DNA of 64,000 bases from Diplonema papillatum (GCA_030068145.1 JAPJBO010000291.1:62001-126000), one strand, 5' to 3'. Shown: positions 1 through 10,496, counted from the stretch's first letter. Numbers and translations: made by a program. Notes: generated by a model from the letters alone, not told the origin.

Positions 1-84
1 CGAGTTACGAAGAAACTTAACAGAAAGAGTGTCAACACTACTCTTTCTACATAGTAGTTAATTCATGATCAACTCCATATTAAA

Positions 85-206
85 GGTGTCACGGGATAAG
101 CTGGCAGCCGGTACTTAACGGCATGCTGATCCATGTGGTCCATGTATTTAGAAGTTCCCAGTGCTTTACGGCTTTCTCACGGCGACCTTGATACTCAGGT
201 GACACC
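85..206. mobile_element. MITE-like element, copy 1
   Basis: A 122-bp segment begins GGTGTCAC and ends GTGACACC, a perfect 8-bp terminal inverted repeat. The sequence after the left end (a GGCAGCCG core, then CTTAAC) matches the left parts of copies at 18953-19083 and 34603-34807. There is no coding capacity. Length, inverted ends and dispersion suggest a miniature inverted-repeat DNA transposon; no clear target-site duplication is visible. Confidence 0.5.
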
Positions 207-446
207 ACTGTTTTTTCTTACACCATACTTCAACTTTCTTAGCATTGTCACCCCAGTAAAGTGTAAAGATTGCTCCGTTCTTCTGCCTGACGTGTTCCCG
301 GATTAGGACGACACATACTGCAACTTTCTTAGCATATCCATCCCCAGCACCTCCCTACCTCTTTTGCTAAGCGAAAAAGCGAAACCCCATCGTTCTCACC
401 GGGGTGAAAAGTTGTTCAACTCCCCCTCTTCCCAACACACAAAGAA

Positions 447-680
447 CCTAAAAGCAGCCTCGGAACCAGGGGTTGTCCTAAGCAACTGGCTGGAACCTGT
501 GGCCTTTTCGTTCTATTACTTACGCGAGACCGAATCTGCTGGAAAGCGCACCCGACAGTCAGCTACTGTCCGATGCCCGGATCTTAGCATCCTTGAAACC
601 TGGTTACATCTCACAAAATGCACGTAGTGGTTGTCTCTTGATTGACCGCTTCGCGTTTCTGCCTGTCTCCGGTCCCGGGA
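447..680. repeat. Dispersed repeat, copy left of the 382-aa gene
   Basis: The core AGCCTCGGAACCAGG followed by GTTGTCCT and AGCAACT recurs at about 3946-4010, and the downstream part (ending TTCGCGTTTCTGCC) recurs up to about 4180. A third fragment lies at 1346-1384. The two longer copies are in the same orientation on either side of the membrane-protein gene, so they could recombine. Confidence 0.5.
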
Positions 681-1994
681 TAGAGCTCTGCACCCTGATG
701 GTGTCTCTCGTATCACCAACCACGCTCTTTTGCTATATGAAAGAGTGAAGATACTCGATGGAACTGGTGGATGACGCGGGCATCGTTGCGAATAAACGAT
801 ACGCGTGAGCTCGGAGTTATTGCAGTTTACTGAGGGAATTGGCACAGCGGATTAACTTGCTTGATATCAAACCATCAGCAGGCCTAACTGTGATAGAAAG
901 GAAAAAAAAAATTGTCCCAGAGGAAGAAGTTTTAGTTTGAAAGGAGGAAATGAGAGGTCCACAAGGAAAACAAAGCAAGCAAAAAAAAAAAAAAGTCGTC
1001 AGACATCAGAACGACGTATATCGTCGACCGCACAAAAAAAAACAATTTGCACCCTCGTGAAGAATCCTGGTCCGAAACGGAACAGATACAGGAGCCCCTG
1101 TCTCGGCACGCTGTCGCAGGAGCACACTGTGAGGGGCTATGAACGGCCGCCTCACAAGTCAGACCCACTTCGCTGTTACCTGATCCTGAGTTTAAAACGC
1201 GGGTTCGCCCTTGATTCTCTCTCTTCTTCTCTTTCTGCGAAGAAGACTTGATGCTCATCTCATGCAGCGACCACGCATGAGAGGCAGTGTTCTGCCAGTC
1301 TGGAAAATACTAAGGATCTCCCCCCCCATCTCACCCTCAATGCGAAGAACCTAAAACCAGCCTCGGAACCAGGGATTTTCGTATGCAGCTCGGGTGCGAA
1401 CTGCTGCTGCGCACCGCTGGAACTCGCGGCTTTTTTCTTTTTTTTTTGTCTTCCGTTCCTTGCGGTTGCCGAATTCTCTCTAGCATCGGCACACTTTTGG
1501 CATTTGAGGACCGCACGTGCATCCAGCATTCATTTGCTGTCCATGGCACGCGTCTAATCTTCGAAACCGTAGCACGTCCCAGGACTCTGCGACTTCCCAT
1601 TGCGACCGCTCGGCGTGTCTTGGTCGCCGTTTGCTTTATTGGAAAGATCTGACACAAATCTTTGAAATGCGTCCTTCGTCGGGCAGAAATCCTGCTCCGA
1701 GCTCTCAACGGATACCTGAGGTTTGCTATGGAGCCCGCCCTTTTCCCAAATTAACTCTCCCCGCCCCTCCGTCCTTAAGTGGTTAAATGGGTTTATTAGT
1801 GAAGGGTCAAATGGTCGCTAACACCAAAATCAGCCTGAAACTTCACTAATTTGACCGTTCACTGATTAAAGCGGGTCCACAGCGCCATTACGGTATAATG
1901 GCTTTCGACCATTCTTTGGCCTGAACTTGACACCCGCGAACTTTCTTGAATTAACTACCCTTAAGTGGTTAAGGTAGGTAGCGCGAGCTTTGTG

Positions 1995-2180
1995 TTTATC
2001 TTATGACATGTTTACCTCCCCGATCTCTACACTGCAATCTTCGGCCTGTCGCTGAAGGAGACCAAAGGTGCCAAAGGTCGGAAGACTGCAACATCTTTCT
2101 CCCAGTTCCGCCCGTCGCTTCTCTCGATTTCAATAGTAGCAGAAGAGACGAAGCGTAGCCCGTTCCATTCTATACTCTCC
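1995..2180. repeat. Dispersed repeat, copy 1
   Basis: The block with GACATG, CTGTCGCT and the conserved end CGCCCGTCGCTTCTCTCGAT then AGAAGAGACGAAGCGTAGCC is repeated at about 5830-5995; a diverged relic lies near 9020-9090. No coding capacity was seen. Confidence 0.5.
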
Positions 2181-2735
2181 GCTTCAACAACCTTTTTTAC
2201 GTCTGCTACCGGTTTCGCTGGTAAGGTTCACAGCTTGGATACGACACCATGTTTTCTTGTATGCACCCCGGACACCCACTCCGGATTGCGGGAGTGGTTT
2301 TGCGGTCGTTTGTGCGGTCGGCCTCACTCCCGCAATGACACCTGTCAACGCCTTCGACCTACTTATGAGCAGAGCCCACGTGAAGCCGCTGCAAGTGGGT
2401 GAAACGAAGTCGTGGGTAGTGTTGTTCAACAGGCTAGTCCAGGACTACCCATAGACTTTGACAGGGCCCCTGGTCGATGAAAAAGGGCATCCATTCTATC
2501 AGGAACTCGTGTGTATTCAGCAGGGGAACTACGCTACTGCGGCTAAGGAATCGTGGTACCTCAGGTCGAACCGCGCGACGACTATCAACCACGGTGCCAG
2601 AGGTAAAACTAACAACGTTGCCAAACGCAGGGAACAACTGCCCGCACCCAAAAGCTTACACATCCAACCGCAAAGGAAAACGCTTGCGCGCCGAAGAAAC
2701 CCAAAAAGCAAAGAGTAGAAAAAAAGACATACGCA

Positions 2736-3884
2736 ATGTGTCACACGATCGGCACCGCGGTTTCGACGGAAACAGAAATTCGGAAACTGATCGGAGTTGC
2801 TGCAACAACATCGGAAAAAGAAGCTGGGACCAAGACCGCACCAAAGGAGAAAGACGCGGTGACGAAGACTGCACCGGAGAAGGAAGATGACTGCATGATG
2901 ACGCGCGTACTAACAGCGGTGGCAACCCGCGTGGTTACGAACCCGCAGACGACCGTGTTGATTGTAGGTTGCATCCACACGGTTGTTGCCTTCGTCACGT
3001 TTATGTACGTTCGGAAGGACTTCGACGACTTGAAGCCGGCACCGAGCTACGCCCTGGACCTGATGTTTCAAGTCTTGTACGCTATGACGATCGACGCCGT
3101 GTGTGTGGTGTTCGTCGCGTCGCGTTCTGGAGTGCGCGCATGGCACTGGAAAATCAACACCGGTATCTTGATCCCGTGTCTGTGCTTCTTCTTTGTCACT
3201 ACGACGCCTGCCATGATCATCTCGGTGGTCGGGTACTTCGTATTGATGAAGTTCGTGTACAAGAAGGTTGCAAAGGAGGCCGATGTGTACCCTGTTGGCC
3301 TCTCGAAGTACATCAAAGGTGGTGACGAAGGCTTGGTGGACCTCCGCTGGTCGGGATTCCGTAGGTGCATGGTGGTCACTCTTGCGGAGGCAGTTACGAC
3401 GTCCCTGCACATGGTCTGCTTCTTGTCGCCTGTGATCTTCTTCATCCTGCACTCGGCGTATGTTCAAATGGTTGGCATCACGAGATCGAAGTTGTCGTCT
3501 TTGTACACGGTGACCTTCACTTCGTCCATGGACACCGGGATGTGCGTGGCGATGCTTGACTTTCCGGCAGAGGTGAACATCGTCACGGACGCGTGTGTGA
3601 TCGCTGGGTACTGGGCACTGTTGCATGTCCTGGTCAAGTGTAACGACCGGAAGATCCAGCGCTGCTACGAACTCATCAACAACAAGAACCGGTACATCGC
3701 CTACGCGGTGTGGCTGATCGTGGGGCGGCTGACCGGAACGTACAAGCACAACTTCGCTTCCTTTGCGGCAAACCTGCTGGCGTCCATGTTCATTGGTTGG
3801 ACGACGGTGTACGGGTGGGAAACAAAGTTCAATGTGCCTGCCTACGGTGAGAAGGCCGGTGAGAAGGTCGAGAAGACCGACTAA
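2736..3884 (+). CDS. Polytopic membrane protein, family unknown (382 aa)
   Basis: A single open frame runs from ATG 2736 to TAA 3884 with no sign of an intron. The first ~65 residues are polar and Lys/Glu/Thr-rich, with a short internal repeat (TKTAPKEKD / TKTAPEKED). About seven hydrophobic segments follow, near residues 72-92, 106-128, 141-158, 159-175, 213-247, 284-300 and 318-360, and the last 15 residues are Lys/Glu-rich. The layout suggests an integral membrane protein with both charged tails on one side. I recognise no transporter or receptor signature. A start at the ATG ATG pair near 2895 would drop the charged tail and is possible. Copies of one dispersed repeat lie on both sides. 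That it is coding is fairly sure, because frame use and hydrophobic periodicity are consistent; its function is unknown. Confidence 0.75.
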   Translation: MCHTIGTAVSTETEIRKLIGVAATTSEKEAGTKTAPKEKDAVTKTAPEKEDDCMMTRVLTAVATRVVTNPQTTVLIVGCIHTVVAFVTFMYVRKDFDDLKPAPSYALDLMFQVLYAMTIDAVCVVFVASRSGVRAWHWKINTGILIPCLCFFFVTTTPAMIISVVGYFVLMKFVYKKVAKEADVYPVGLSKYIKGGDEGLVDLRWSGFRRCMVVTLAEAVTTSLHMVCFLSPVIFFILHSAYVQMVGITRSKLSSLYTVTFTSSMDTGMCVAMLDFPAEVNIVTDACVIAGYWALLHVLVKCNDRKIQRCYELINNKNRYIAYAVWLIVGRLTGTYKHNFASFAANLLASMFIGWTTVYGWETKFNVPAYGEKAGEKVEKTD

Positions 3885-3939
3885 ACCCGCAGACCTCTGT
3901 GCCATTGACGCTGCCGCCTTCCCTAAACATACAAAAAAG

Positions 3940-4185
3940 GAGCCCAAAAAGCAGCCTCGGAACCAGGGGTTGTCCTCAGCAACTAGCTGGAAACCTGTGT
4001 TCCATTTCTCACAAGGCTGATTTATTGGACTTCTGACGGATCGATGCGAACCGCACGTGCGCACTGCATTCATTTACTGTCCGCTGCACGGATTTTATCA
4101 CACCTCGTTACGTCTCACTAGAAATGCACTTTGTGTTCGAGGTTCTTGATTGAGCACTTCGCGTTTCTGCCGCGCAGGGGTGCGC
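3940..4185. repeat. Dispersed repeat, copy right of the 382-aa gene
   Basis: Direct-orientation partner of the copy at about 447-680, with the same AGCCTCGGAACCAGG core and the same TTCGCGTTTCTGCC downstream segment. It begins about 60 bp after the stop codon of the membrane-protein gene. Confidence 0.5.
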
Positions 4186-5191
4186 TCCGATGTTGTCTCG
4201 TAAAACACCAGCCACGGCTGCCTCGGGTGGAGGACACCTCAGAGTCATTTCCATGTCACTGAGTGTCCCTCTGCACAGATGGCCGAACCCACTACGCAAC
4301 GGCAACGGAAGGTACGAGTCTTTCTCCGCATGTACCCACCAACCTTTGATTTAACAAAGCGTTGCGAATATACGAAGCTCCTACGCGCGTGACCTCAGGG
4401 TTACTTCATTGCACCCTGGCGTAGAATCCTGGTCCTACGCGGACCAGTGGTATCCAAGAGATTTGCTTATCAAATCCGGGGTTCGGGGTCATCTCTCTCA
4501 CGTAGAAAAATATCGCTGGTTCCATCCCATCCCCGAGCCTCTTTTGCTATATGAAAGAGCGACGATAGTCAATGAAACCGGCGGATGAAGGGGGCTTCAA
4601 CACACCCCGCGTCGCCTCGTCGACTAGCAAGTCGCAGTTGTATTGACAGGACTCGAAGTTCGTGTTCGTGTTAGTACTGCCGTGCCCTCGACCAACCTTC
4701 CTCGCATCGCTCGAGCGGTCCTTTCTGCGGAACACAAACCTTTTTCGGGCTGATAGTGGTCCAAGCACGGCGCAGATAGGACACTCTGTCGAACACCTAC
4801 CGTTCCCTGCACGCAGCAACCCCTCCGCCTCTCCGAACCTCTCTGTCGCACAAGTAGGACCGGCGCCGTGAGCTCTATTTTCTGAAACCACCCATGCTCG
4901 GATGTTTGAGCCCGGTCAGCCGGAATAAAGTTGCTTGCGCTCTCGTTGTTAAGTTTCCTGTGTGTGAGCGTGGAGGTACCATCGGGCCGCTGGCGCGCTC
5001 ACCTGAAGCTTACTTACAAATGCGGGTGTGACTCATGCACACCCTCGTGGGTTTCTGAGCCCGGACCATTCCAAGCACGTACATCCACCCCACACCCCGC
5101 ACGACACCCCGCACGACAGCGCGGTGCCAAAACAGAAGGTCAAAGTCGCATGCTTGCATCCCAGACTTGCAGAGTCGTGTGCACCCTTGAT

Positions 5192-5194
<3 letters not shown>

Positions 5195-5229
<35 letters not shown>
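5195..5229. repeat. (CT)n microsatellite
   Basis: About 17 uninterrupted CT units. Similar CT runs occur at 21921-21952 and, shorter, near 27100, 43985 and 55195. Confidence 0.9.
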
Positions 5230-5231
<2 letters not shown>

Positions 5232-5491
5232 ACTCCTTTTTTCTGCGAAGAATACCTAAGTTATGCTTATCGCATGCATCGACCATACTAGGAGAGTGTT
5301 CTGCCTAGATATTGATCGAACTACGGCCCCCCAGCCGACCCCAAATGAGAGAAAAGCGCGCACCCTCGCAAAGCACAGTATTTTCCGCAGCGGCTGGGCG
5401 GGGGTGTTTTTGCATGTACTTCTTTGTGCGAACTGTAAATGCTCACCGCTGATACTTGGGGCGTTTTGTTCCTTTTTCTTGCGGCGCCGAG

Positions 5492-5717
5492 TTTTTTTTT
5501 GTTTAAGCACCTGCTTTGTAGGAAATGCTTGAGGAGACTGCCAGTTGCGATAGATCAAAGGAGGTAAATGTGCTGTAGCCCACACGAAACACAGGTAAAT
5601 CTCGGTTTAGTGGCGGGCGTAAGCGTTCAACAAAAAAGGCCCACTTTGTATTTGTATTGTTTTCTCCCCCTCTAGCCTCCTTCGAAATGAGCACAAGGCA
5701 GTCCCTCAAGTATTTTT
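5492..5717 (-). mobile_element. SINE-A copy 1
   Basis: On the minus strand the ~210-bp unit starts near ACTTGAGGGACTGCC, carries TTCGAAGGAGGCTAGAGG, and ends GCAGGTGCTT then an A-rich tail (the T-tract at 5492-5500). Six further copies or relics share both ends: about 34091, 43466, 43998, 45793, 49533 and a diverged one near 55624. Length, A-rich tail and dispersion fit a SINE; I cannot place a clear A/B-box promoter. Confidence 0.65.
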
Positions 5718-5829
5718 CTGCTCTCGGCCCGCATCTCGCGTTTGCTGCATTCATTTGCTGTCCAGGGCACTGTTGTTACGTCCCACTGGAGTGCCTGCGA
5801 ACTTTATTGCGAACTTTGTATTTGTGTCT

Positions 5830-5995
5830 CATGACATGCTTGCCTCCCGAATATCTACACGCAATCTCAGTCCTGTCGCTATAAAATGATACAGGTCAGC
5901 AGAATGCGACATGCTTCTCTCCCCGTTCCGCCCGTCGCTTCTCTCGATTTCAATCGCAGCAGAAGAGACGAAGCGTAGCCCGTTCCATTTTGCAC
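5830..5995. repeat. Dispersed repeat, copy 2
   Basis: Matches 1995-2180 over the GACATG, CTGTCGCT and AGAAGAGACGAAGCGTAGCC blocks, in the same orientation. Confidence 0.5.
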
Positions 5996-6604
5996 TCTCC
6001 GTTTTCTTTTTTAGTACTTACAATCTTGCGGGTTGCCCTTCAATGTATTGCGGGCAGGCTAAAAAGACGTAGGCAGCGTGTATTGGTCACCGATCAGAAG
6101 TCCTTTCCTAAACGACGAAGCGTCCGCTCGTGGCTCGGGGTTGCAAACCCCCCCTCGGGCCTCCCTCGGGACTAAAACCGACACCTCGGCAAAATAAACG
6201 GAAATTATCTTGCCGAATAAATGCTTATTATTTGTTCCGCGTTACACGGCTCCCCAAAATTTTCCGCGCGCGCGCGAAAAAAAAAAAAAAAAATAGCGGG
6301 ACAGAAAAAAAGGAAAAAAAAAATAGTTGGTCGCCAAAAGGTAGCTCACCACCACAAAATATATCGCTGCGCGGGCAGGTCTCCCCCCACCCGAAGCGTC
6401 AAGACAGCCTACTGTGCGGGTCGGGGCCGCTGAATGCCGTGTGATTCCCCAAAACCCCGGTTTAGAGCGCAGATTTTCGTCCCAAGGCATCCCTGCTGCC
6501 CAAGTGTTGGGAAAAAAAAATTGACCTCACACCGGGGTTTTGGCTGACACCGGGTTTTCCGCCCCAACCCCCAAACTTTTAAAGACCCCGGTGTTAATCC
6601 TCTT

Positions 6605-6622
6605 AAAAAAAAAAAAAAAAAA
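6605..6622 (+). repeat. A18 tract abutting the CRP1 start
   Basis: An uninterrupted run of about 18 A ends five bases before the CRP1 ATG. The leaders of CRP3 and CRP5 do not contain it. It looks like the poly(A) end of a retroposed sequence that replaced the native CRP1 leader. Where that insertion starts is not clear. Confidence 0.5.
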
Positions 6623-6627
6623 CTAAA

Positions 6628-7284
6628 ATGAGAACCGTTGCCTGCGCGATGCTGCTGCTGTGCGTGCACGACGCGTCTGCACACTACGGATGGTTCGGAA
6701 AGAAGGCAGGAGGAGGCTGCGGCGACCACCCCACATGGCCGACGCCGCCCGCCACACCACCAGCTGGTCCACCACCAGTTGTGCCACCACCGACTGTTCC
6801 TGTCCCACCACCCGTCTCACCACCTGTTGGTGTCCCGCCCAGCGTTGTGCCACCCCCTGTATCAGGTGGAGACTGCCCGCCGTGGAGAGAGCACCCTGGA
6901 TGTGGCAAGTGCTGGGCGACTACACTGGAAGCGTCTTCTTGTGCCGGTGGTGGAGACAACACGCCTCCTCTCAACTGCGATGCGTCGATGCCGTTCCCGA
7001 ACTGCGGGAAGTGCTTCGCGACTCAGATGCAAGCAGACCAATGCGCGTGCCCGGCGAACGCGCCTGTGTCTGCGTGCAATGCTTGCTTCGTCAGTGAAGG
7101 CGAGGCCGGTCACTGCGCGTCTGACGGCTGCCCGCCGAGCCAGATGTTCTTTGGATGCTCAGGTTGCCACGCAAGTGAGGAAGAAGCTCTCTCTTGCGGT
7201 GGGGCTGTCACGTGTCCACAAGGTCAGTTCGCTGGCTGCGGCCAGTGCTGGACGTCGTCGGTTGACGCTATTGAATGCGGCTAA
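6628..7284 (+). CDS. CRP1: secreted Pro/Cys-rich repeat protein (218 aa)
   Basis: The first of six near-identical paralogues. Residues 1-18 are a signal peptide (Met-Arg-Thr, then a hydrophobic run ending DASA), and the mature protein starts HYGWFG. A Pro-rich linker of about 45 residues (PPP, VPPP and PPPV motifs) leads to a domain of five tandem modules. Each module reads C-x(7-8)-C-x2-C-x9-C, giving 20 cysteines plus one before the linker. Several modules have an aromatic residue after the third Cys. No transmembrane segment or GPI signal follows, so the product is probably released or held in the wall by disulfides. I do not recognise the family. A wall, adhesive or defence role is only an inference from composition. 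Its leader has been replaced by A-tract DNA. Confidence 0.85.
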   Translation: MRTVACAMLLLCVHDASAHYGWFGKKAGGGCGDHPTWPTPPATPPAGPPPVVPPPTVPVPPPVSPPVGVPPSVVPPPVSGGDCPPWREHPGCGKCWATTLEASSCAGGGDNTPPLNCDASMPFPNCGKCFATQMQADQCACPANAPVSACNACFVSEGEAGHCASDGCPPSQMFFGCSGCHASEEEALSCGGAVTCPQGQFAGCGQCWTSSVDAIECG

Positions 7285-7710
7285 TTTCCTGCACCTCTGA
7301 ACCAGTCATCCGCGTCTCTACGTTGACCGATGTCCCCATTTACTGATCAGACCACCTTCACTTGTGGACAGTAGCTGCAGACTGTATTTAGTTGCCGCTC
7401 GCAGCAGATCACCTATAACAGCATTGAAACCGGTTCTCAGAATATGATGCCCTCAACTATATTGTCGTGTGCCTTGCCTAAACACACGATGCATGCTCAC
7501 CTTTCCGATTCCGCTCACCCCAAATATAGCACTCGTGCTCGCTCCTGAGCACGAATGGGGAAAGAGCAGTGACCGGAACAGCAAGTCATTCAAATTCTTC
7601 CTTCCTCGTTGACTCCAGTCCGAACTCTCGAATTGGATCTTTGCCGAAGTTGCACCCTTTCTCGCCTTCGCTTCTGGTTTGTTGAATTGCAATGCCGACA
7701 GAGAGCTTAC
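7285..7710 (+). repeat. CRP 3' block, class alpha
   Basis: The ~420 bp after CRP1 contain CACCTCTGAACCAGTCATCC, a ACCACCTTCACTTGTGGACA segment and TCTCGAATTGGATCTTTGCC. The same block follows CRP3, CRP5 and CRP6, and in diverged form CRP4. The CRP1 version carries an inner segment (AAATATAGCACTCGTGCTCG) shared only with CRP6. Confidence 0.7.
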
Positions 7711-7870
7711 GGCCAGTTGGCAACCGTTGAGGCTGAGACCGAGAAGGAACCAGCCGCTGTTATCACGGGCTGTATTGCGAAGAGCTTCCGGCTAGTTGGC
7801 AACCTGATCCGTCGAGGCTGAGACCGAGAAGGAACCAGCTGCTGTTATCACGGGCTGTATTGCGAAGGCT
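7702..7870 (+). repeat. 85-bp direct tandem repeat (two units)
   Basis: GAGGCTGAGACCGAGAAGGA followed by AACCAGC and a GCTGTTATCACGGGCTGTAT segment occurs twice, 85 bp apart, in the CRP1-CRP2 spacer. Related single units occur at about 10400, 37350 and 39590. The rest of the spacer to 8150 shows no gene. Confidence 0.6.
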
Positions 7871-8150
7871 GAAACAAACTGGCAACATCTGGTTTCTACA
7901 TGAGATCCATGGTAAAGAAAGAAAGCCGAAAATACCGTCACTAAAAGGCATGAAAAGACGCTGAGAGTAAATAATGTTGTCGACAACGAAAAGCAAAAGA
8001 ATACCAAAACTACGCGTTTCTTGTGGCACACACCCAGAGCGAGCGGAACATTCTCCTGCAGTAGCCGTTCAAAGATTTGCTTTCGTTTACTTATCCACGG
8101 TAGGTTCTGTTCTCTGCATAGCCGGCTCCTTCAAAAAGAAAAAGAAGAAA

Positions 8151-8807
8151 ATGAGATCTGTTGCCTGCGCGATGTTGATGCTGTGCGTGCACGACGTATC
8201 TGCACACTACGGATGGTTCGGAAAGAAGGCAGGAGGAGGCTGCGGCGACCACCCCACATGGCCGACGCCGCCCGCCACACCACCAGCTGGTCCACCACCA
8301 GTTGTGCCACCACCGACTGTTCCTGTCCCACCACCCGTCTCACCACCTGTTGGTGTCCCGCCCAGCGTTGTGCCACCCCCTGTATCAGGTGGAGACTGCC
8401 CGCCGTGGAGAGAGCACCCTGGATGTGGCAAGTGCTGGGCGACTACACTGGAAGCGTCTTCTTGTGCCGGTGGTGGAGACAACACGCCTCCTCTCAACTG
8501 CGATGCGTCGATGCCGTTCCCGAACTGCGGGAAGTGCTTCGCGACTCAGATGCAAGCAGACCAATGCGCGTGCCCGGCGAACGCGCCTGTGTCTGCGTGC
8601 AATGCTTGCTTCGTCAGTGAAGGCGAGGCCGGTCACTGCGCGTCTGACGGCTGCCCGCCGAGCCAGATGTTCTTTGGATGCTCAGGTTGCCACGCAAGTG
8701 AGGAAGAAGCTCTCTCTTGCGGTGGGGCTGTCACGTGTCCACAGGGTCAGTTCGCTGGCTGCGGCCAGTGCTGGACGTCGTCGGTTGACGCTATTGAGTG
8801 CGGCTAA
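8151..8807 (+). CDS. CRP2: secreted Pro/Cys-rich repeat protein (218 aa)
   Basis: Same architecture as CRP1: signal peptide, long Pro-rich linker, five four-cysteine modules. The signal peptide begins Met-Arg-Ser instead of Met-Arg-Thr, and there is a Val in place of Ala before the cleavage region. From HYGWFG to the stop the protein is the same as CRP1, so exchange between the two is recent. I chose the ATG at 8151, although the frame is open upstream to 7974, because it gives the conserved signal peptide and follows an A-rich leader (AAAGAAGAAA) like those of CRP4 and CRP6. The 3' flank after the stop is unlike that of the other copies. Confidence 0.85.
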   Translation: MRSVACAMLMLCVHDVSAHYGWFGKKAGGGCGDHPTWPTPPATPPAGPPPVVPPPTVPVPPPVSPPVGVPPSVVPPPVSGGDCPPWREHPGCGKCWATTLEASSCAGGGDNTPPLNCDASMPFPNCGKCFATQMQADQCACPANAPVSACNACFVSEGEAGHCASDGCPPSQMFFGCSGCHASEEEALSCGGAVTCPQGQFAGCGQCWTSSVDAIECG

Positions 8808-9196
8808 TTTGCTGCATCGCTCACACGCTCACACTTGAGGCCCAGACCTGCAGACTTCATTCAATTGTTTGTCCGCAGCACTGGTCTTATTATCCTCGAC
8901 ATCTCACTTGGCACGAGCGGTCGCTTGTGTCTGCCTCTCCTTTTTATTATTACTTGCACTCTCGGCATTCTGTCGTTGTGAAGCAGCCGAAAACGACAGA
9001 GGCCAGTAGAGTGCATGGACCTCAGCTCCGTCGCTTCTCTCGATCGCAATCGTCAGAAGAATCGCTTCATTCCATTTCGTCCTCCGTTTGCTGCTGGTAA
9101 TCATCTCAGCGCGTACCGAAGTGCGTGAGGTATTCCGGATTGGAGGCAAGTTCACTGTTTCCCACAAGTTTGCGTTGTCCGTACCGCTCTGATCCT
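8808..9196. other. Intergenic spacer CRP2-CRP3
   Basis: I see no gene. The spacer contains diverged pieces of the repeat found at 1995-2180 and 5830-5995 (around 9020-9090), and a CATTCAATTGTTTGTCCGCA segment resembling the family's other 3' flanks. Confidence 0.5.
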
Positions 9197-9237
9197 TGAC
9201 TAATGATACAGGTTGCTATTGCATTGCAAAAAACAAG
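9197..9237 (+). promoter_or_regulatory. Shared 5' leader of CRP3 (near-empty-site reference)
   Basis: About 40 nt beginning GACTAATGATACAGGTTGCT and ending AAAAAACAAG lie just upstream of CRP3. The same block, with one base changed, is at about 35463-35502 upstream of CRP5, where a 678-bp element separates it from the gene. In CRP3 it runs straight into AAGAACATATACTACAAAATG. Its retention suggests promoter or 5' UTR function, but I see no TATA box. Confidence 0.5.
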
Positions 9238-9255
9238 AAGAACATATACTACAAA

Positions 9256-9903
9256 ATGAGAACCGTTGCCTGCGCGATGCTACTGCTGTGCGTGCACGAC
9301 GCGTCTGCACACTACGGATGGTTCGGAACGAAGTCAGCAGGAACTGGCTGCGGCGACCACCCCACATGGCCGACGCCGCCTGCCACATCACCACCAGCTG
9401 TGCCACCACCAGTTGTGCCACCACCGACTGTTTTTGTCCCACCACCTGTTGTCCCGCCCAGCGTTGTGCCACCCCCTGTATCAGGTGGAGACTGCCCGCC
9501 GTGGAGAGAGCACCCTGGATGTGGCAAGTGCTGGGCGACTACACTGGAAGCGTCTTCTTGTGCCGGTGGTGGAGACAACACGCCTCCTCTCAACTGCGAT
9601 GCGTCGATGCCGTTCCCGAACTGCGGGAAGTGCTTCGCGACTCAGATGCAAGCAGACCAATGCGCGTGCCCTGCGAACGCGCCTGTGTCTGCGTGCAATG
9701 CTTGCTTCGTTGATGAAGGCGAGGCCGGTCACTGCGCGTCTGACGGCTGTCCGCCGAGCCAGATGTTCTTTGGATGCTCAGGTTGCCACGCAAGTGAGGA
9801 AGAGGCTCTCTCTTGCGGTGGGGCCGTCACGTGTCCACAAGGTCAGTTCGCTGGCTGCGGCCAGTGCTGGACGTCGTCGGTTGACGCTATTGAATGCGGC
9901 TAA
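9256..9903 (+). CDS. CRP3: secreted Pro/Cys-rich repeat protein (215 aa)
   Basis: Met-Arg-Thr-type signal peptide, then HYGWFG followed by a variant spacer (TKSAGTGCGDH), a shorter Pro-rich linker than CRP1/2 and the same five C-x(7-8)-C-x2-C-x9-C modules. Module 3 has VDEGEAGH where CRP1/2 have VSEGEAGH. All 21 mature cysteines are kept. The start at 9256 is set by the signal peptide shared with the other copies. The 3' block is the class-beta version shared with CRP5. Confidence 0.85.
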   Translation: MRTVACAMLLLCVHDASAHYGWFGTKSAGTGCGDHPTWPTPPATSPPAVPPPVVPPPTVFVPPPVVPPSVVPPPVSGGDCPPWREHPGCGKCWATTLEASSCAGGGDNTPPLNCDASMPFPNCGKCFATQMQADQCACPANAPVSACNACFVDEGEAGHCASDGCPPSQMFFGCSGCHASEEEALSCGGAVTCPQGQFAGCGQCWTSSVDAIECG

Positions 9904-10320
9904 TATGTTGCACCTCTGAACCAGTCATCCGCGTCTCTACGTTGACCGGTGTCCCCATTTACTGATCAGACCACCTTCACTTGTGGACAGTAGCTGCAGA
10001 CTGTATTCATTTGCCGCTCGCAGCAGATCACCTATAACAGCATTGAAACCGGTTCTCAGAATATGATGCTCCCTCAACTATATCGTCGTGTGCCTTGCCA
10101 ATACCGATGCATGCTCACCTTTCCGTGTCCGCTCACCCCCAGCACAGCATTTGGGCTCGGTTCATGAGCCTCTGCGTAGGGGAGGAGTGACCGGAACAGC
10201 AAACCATTCAAATTCTTCCGTTCCCGCGTTGACCCGAGTTCGAACTCTCGAATAGGATCTTTGCCGAAGTGCACACTTTTTCGCGTTCGCTTCTTGTTTA
10301 TTGAAATGCAAGTGCGCCGA
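9904..10320 (+). repeat. CRP 3' block, class beta
   Basis: Homologous to 7285-7710, but with the inner variant (CAGCATTTGGGCTCGGTTCA and GCCTCTGCGTAGGGGAGGA) that is shared with the block after CRP5, not with those after CRP1 and CRP6. Confidence 0.7.
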
Positions 10321-10496
10321 TACACAGCTGCTGCTCGAATGCCGCAGGTTTTACGCATGCCACAGGGTACAAAAAGGCTGGTGGCTCGTTGGCACACTGC
10401 TCCGGCGAGGCTGAGATCGAGTAGGAACTAGCTGCTGTCGCGCAGCAACGGACGCTCGGACGAGTCTCGCAGAAATAAGCCCGATTGAGCCGGTCC

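Larger units (their letters stand above)
1..2735. other. Gene-poor, repeat-rich left flank
   Basis: I see no gene here. The stretch holds a short terminal-inverted-repeat element (85-206), a dispersed repeat copy (about 447-680, with a fragment at 1346-1384), another dispersed repeat (about 1995-2180) and A-rich tracts around 901-1040. Open frames are short, overlap on both strands and show no recognisable domain. Confidence 0.6.
3885..6603. other. Intergenic, repeat-rich
   Basis: I find no supported gene. Contents are a dispersed repeat (3940-4185), a (CT)n tract (5195-5229), a SINE-A copy (5492-5717), a second copy of the 1995-2180 repeat (5830-5995), and from about 6200 a sequence with several A-tracts and repeated CCGGGG/CCCCGG blocks that ends in an A18 tract next to CRP1. 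Confidence 0.55.

Noticed and set aside
2910-4073. A 387-codon minus-strand frame opposite the membrane-protein gene
   Set aside because: Arg/His-rich antisense shadow; the plus strand shows regular hydrophobic segments.
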